This document shows positions 63,994 through 64,000 of a DNA stretch of 64,000 nucleotides, in pieces. The notes below the pieces were generated by a model. That model had not been told where the DNA came from, made no database searches, and saw nothing but the letters and a program-made list of their open reading frames with translations. Origin of the DNA: Spirochaetales bacterium (GTDB lineage: Bacteria; Spirochaetota; Spirochaetia; DSM-2461). The DNA is taken from NCBI GenBank assembly GCA_003247135.1, contig QKAW01000040.1:62001-126000 (forward strand), in the 5' to 3' direction. Numbering within the stretch: position 1 is the stretch's first letter; each line of letters starts with the position of its first letter. A program made the translations under genes and the position numbers.

Positions 63994-64000
63994 TTATATT

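Overview
This is an AT-rich (roughly two-thirds A+T by eye), gene-dense bacterial chromosome segment. I see no phage, insertion sequence, CRISPR array, rRNA or tRNA in it. The gene set suggests a diderm anaerobe or microaerophile of the Spirochaetes, probably Spirochaetales. The pointers are type III glutamine synthetase, a flavodiiron-like MBL domain fused to GGDEF, a Maf-type flagellin glycosyltransferase, 2-oxoacid:ferredoxin oxidoreductase, an LptD-like protein, PgpH, and many TPR proteins and lipoproteins. The organism assignment is inference from gene content; I ran no phylogeny.

Layout. 1-1.3 kb: the end of a radical SAM/SPASM protein, then tcdA. 1.3-7.4 kb: a nitrogen module all on the minus strand, amtB-glnK-(terminator)-nifA-like regulator, then glnN. 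amtB and glnN each have a sigma-54 -24/-12 promoter with copies of a 14-bp palindromic motif 130-230 bp upstream. 7.4-12.5 kb: Maf-type glycosyltransferase and FtsI-like PBP (minus), divergent from a LysM/degenerate-M23 envelope protein and a 44-residue exported peptide. 12.5-16 kb: a korDABC/vor operon convergent with asparaginase. 16-22.8 kb: a secreted protein, a nuclease-XPD helicase fusion, an MBL-GGDEF enzyme, an MFS symporter and a YkgJ-like protein.

22.8-36.5 kb: ispG, a TPR protein, uvrA, an LptD-like outer-membrane protein with an apparent CTG start, pgpH, ybeY, a CBS/CorC protein and a TPR protein. 36.5-40 kb: gap-pgk-tpiA-secG. 40-45.6 kb: flavodoxin-like protein, PpiC foldase, nusB, a TPR protein with an apparent ATT start, an HtrA-like lipoprotein and a phosphoribosyltransferase. 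45.6-50.8 kb: a thiamine operon thiSGHF-thiD2E-thiC behind a TPP riboswitch and terminator. 50.9-52 kb: a small conserved-looking protein and an HDOD protein.

52-62 kb: a Pel-like exopolysaccharide locus. pelD, a pelE-position gene, pelF and pelG face a divergent 1191-residue protein with a sugar-binding-like domain, TPRs and a predicted beta-barrel, which resembles PelB in size and layout. No PelA or PelC is visible. The two divergent start regions form a near-perfect inverted repeat. A large lipoprotein follows. 62-64 kb: a HEAT-like exported protein and a lipoprotein, divergent from coaD.

Most genes carry clear Shine-Dalgarno sequences, often with TTG or GTG starts. A minority (asparaginase, ykgJ-like, coaD, the 63.4-kb lipoprotein) have a -10 box 6-7 nt before the ATG and no Shine-Dalgarno, so they look leaderless. 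The most novel-looking items are the nitrogen regulon with its unfamiliar activator-site motif and the rearranged Pel system with its symmetric divergent control region.
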